Shown: positions 4,768 through 5,462 of the stretch, piece by piece
Layout: each line of letters starts with the position of its first letter
How positions within the stretch are numbered: the first letter of the stretch is position 1
Origin: Leucobacter sp. UBA1945
GTDB lineage: Bacteria > Actinomycetota > Actinomycetes > Actinomycetales > Microbacteriaceae
NCBI GenBank assembly: GCA_002336855.1
Contig: DDEV01000088.1
Span: 1 to 5,462 of the forward strand
DNA: 5,462 bases
Direction of reading: 5' to 3'
Made by a program: the position numbers and the translations under genes
Notes under the pieces: generated by a model
Told to the model about the DNA's origin: nothing
Database searches by the model: none
The model's input: only the letters and a program-made list of their open reading frames with translations

Positions 4768-5412
4768 ATGCGTGAAGTCTTTCAGCAGGAGCTGCGCGAG
4801 GTGCAGGATCGCCTGGTGCAGATCGCCGAACTCGTCGAGACCGCGATTCAGCAGGCGACCATCGCGTTCGGGTCGAGCGACGTTGCACTCGCCGAGCAGG
4901 TGCTCGACAACGGTGAGCAGGTAGACCAGCTCGCGAGCGAGCTCGACGAGCAGACCATCGACATTCTCGCCCGCCAGCAGCCGGTCGCGAGCGACCTGCG
5001 CCTCATGGTGGGTGCGCTGCGCATGAGCGCCTCGCTCGAGCGCATGGCAGACCTCGCGCAGCACATTGCGCAGCTGGCGCGCTACCGCTATCCCGAGAGC
5101 GCGATTCCCGAGGGCCTGCGCAAGACCTTCGCGAAGATGGGAGCGGTCGACGTGAAGATGGCCGGTCTGCTTGTAGCGCTGCTTCGCGATCAAGACGCCA
5201 AGGTGATCGACAAGATTCGCGATCTCGACGATGATCTCGACGAGCTGCACGCCAAGGTGTTCGAGAAGGTGCTGAGCCAGAAGGTGCAGGTCGACGGCCC
5301 CACCGGAGTCGTCGATGCGACGCTTGCGAGCCGCTACCACGAGCGCTTCGGCGATCACGCGGTCGACATCACCAAGCAGATGAACTTCTTCTTGAACGGA
5401 GAGCTGCAGTAG
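4768..5412 (+). CDS. phoU: PhoU, phosphate signalling complex protein
   Basis: PhoU is a cytoplasmic all-helical protein that connects the PstSCAB phosphate transporter with the sensor kinase and keeps the Pho response off when phosphate is plentiful. The 214-residue length is normal for two tandem three-helix PhoU domains. The first (about 1-110) carries the metal-site-like motif LERMADLAQHIA (Glu91, Asp95). The second (about 115-214) carries ERFGDHAVDI (Glu192, Asp196). The ATG at 4768 gives the family start MREVFQQEL and has AGGA (4755-4758) 9 nt upstream. The frame stays open to a TTG at 4663, but that stretch (MSEGMRALRS...) does not resemble PhoU. The gene is divergent from senX3 across a shared Pho box. 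No terminator is visible in the 50 bases before the window ends. Confidence 0.96.
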   Translation: MREVFQQELREVQDRLVQIAELVETAIQQATIAFGSSDVALAEQVLDNGEQVDQLASELDEQTIDILARQQPVASDLRLMVGALRMSASLERMADLAQHIAQLARYRYPESAIPEGLRKTFAKMGAVDVKMAGLLVALLRDQDAKVIDKIRDLDDDLDELHAKVFEKVLSQKVQVDGPTGVVDATLASRYHERFGDHAVDITKQMNFFLNGELQ

Positions 5413-5462
5413 TTTCTGTCTCGCCTGTATCGCCGAGCGTCATAGAAGCGTGCGAGCGTCAC

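Noticed and set aside
4336..5358. Long minus-strand open frame (340 codons) opposite phoU and the senX3 start
   Set aside because: It is antisense to phoU, which has clear family motifs. Its translation shows no domain, and long antisense frames are expected in GC-rich codon-biased DNA.
5413..5462. Repeated GCGTCA words after phoU
   Set aside because: There are two short copies without hairpin or U-run, too little sequence to call a terminator or a neighbouring gene end.

Overview
The window is GC-rich, with densely packed genes and the codon bias of a high-GC actinomycete. CarD, the SenX3-RegX3 pair, PhoU and the carD/lpqE divergent arrangement all point to Actinobacteria. The protein sequences and promoter style suggest the family Microbacteriaceae; that family-level placement is inference from memory of related proteins. 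No mobile element, CRISPR array, tRNA or rRNA is visible. This is essentially core chromosome.

Layout from left to right. The 5' part of gpmA (phosphoglycerate mutase) runs off the left edge on the minus strand. A strong hairpin terminator then separates it from carD (minus), an RNA-polymerase-binding regulator. A short divergent promoter region follows, and then a lipoprotein gene in the position of mycobacterial lpqE (plus). A long bidirectional terminator lies between lpqE and a convergent small glyoxalase-fold (VOC) gene (minus). A 189-bp gap after the VOC gene holds two hairpins and a duplicated copy of the regX3 3' end. Next come regX3 and senX3 (minus, overlapping by 4 nt), a divergent control region with an 11-bp-phased Pho box, and phoU (plus). 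The last 50 bases after phoU hold nothing I can support.

How the genes work together. senX3, regX3 and phoU form the phosphate-starvation signalling module. SenX3 is the membrane sensor kinase, RegX3 its DNA-binding response regulator, and PhoU the negative modulator that links the sensor to phosphate transport. The direct repeats between senX3 and phoU match the known RegX3/PhoP box and suggest that the module regulates itself. carD adjusts transcription initiation globally. gpmA is glycolytic. The roles of the lipoprotein and the VOC protein are unknown.

The points most worth a second look are the duplicated regX3 tail, the phased Pho box, the likely leaderless starts of gpmA and the VOC gene (and possibly senX3), and a glutamate at CarD position 47. 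No wholly new system is evident.
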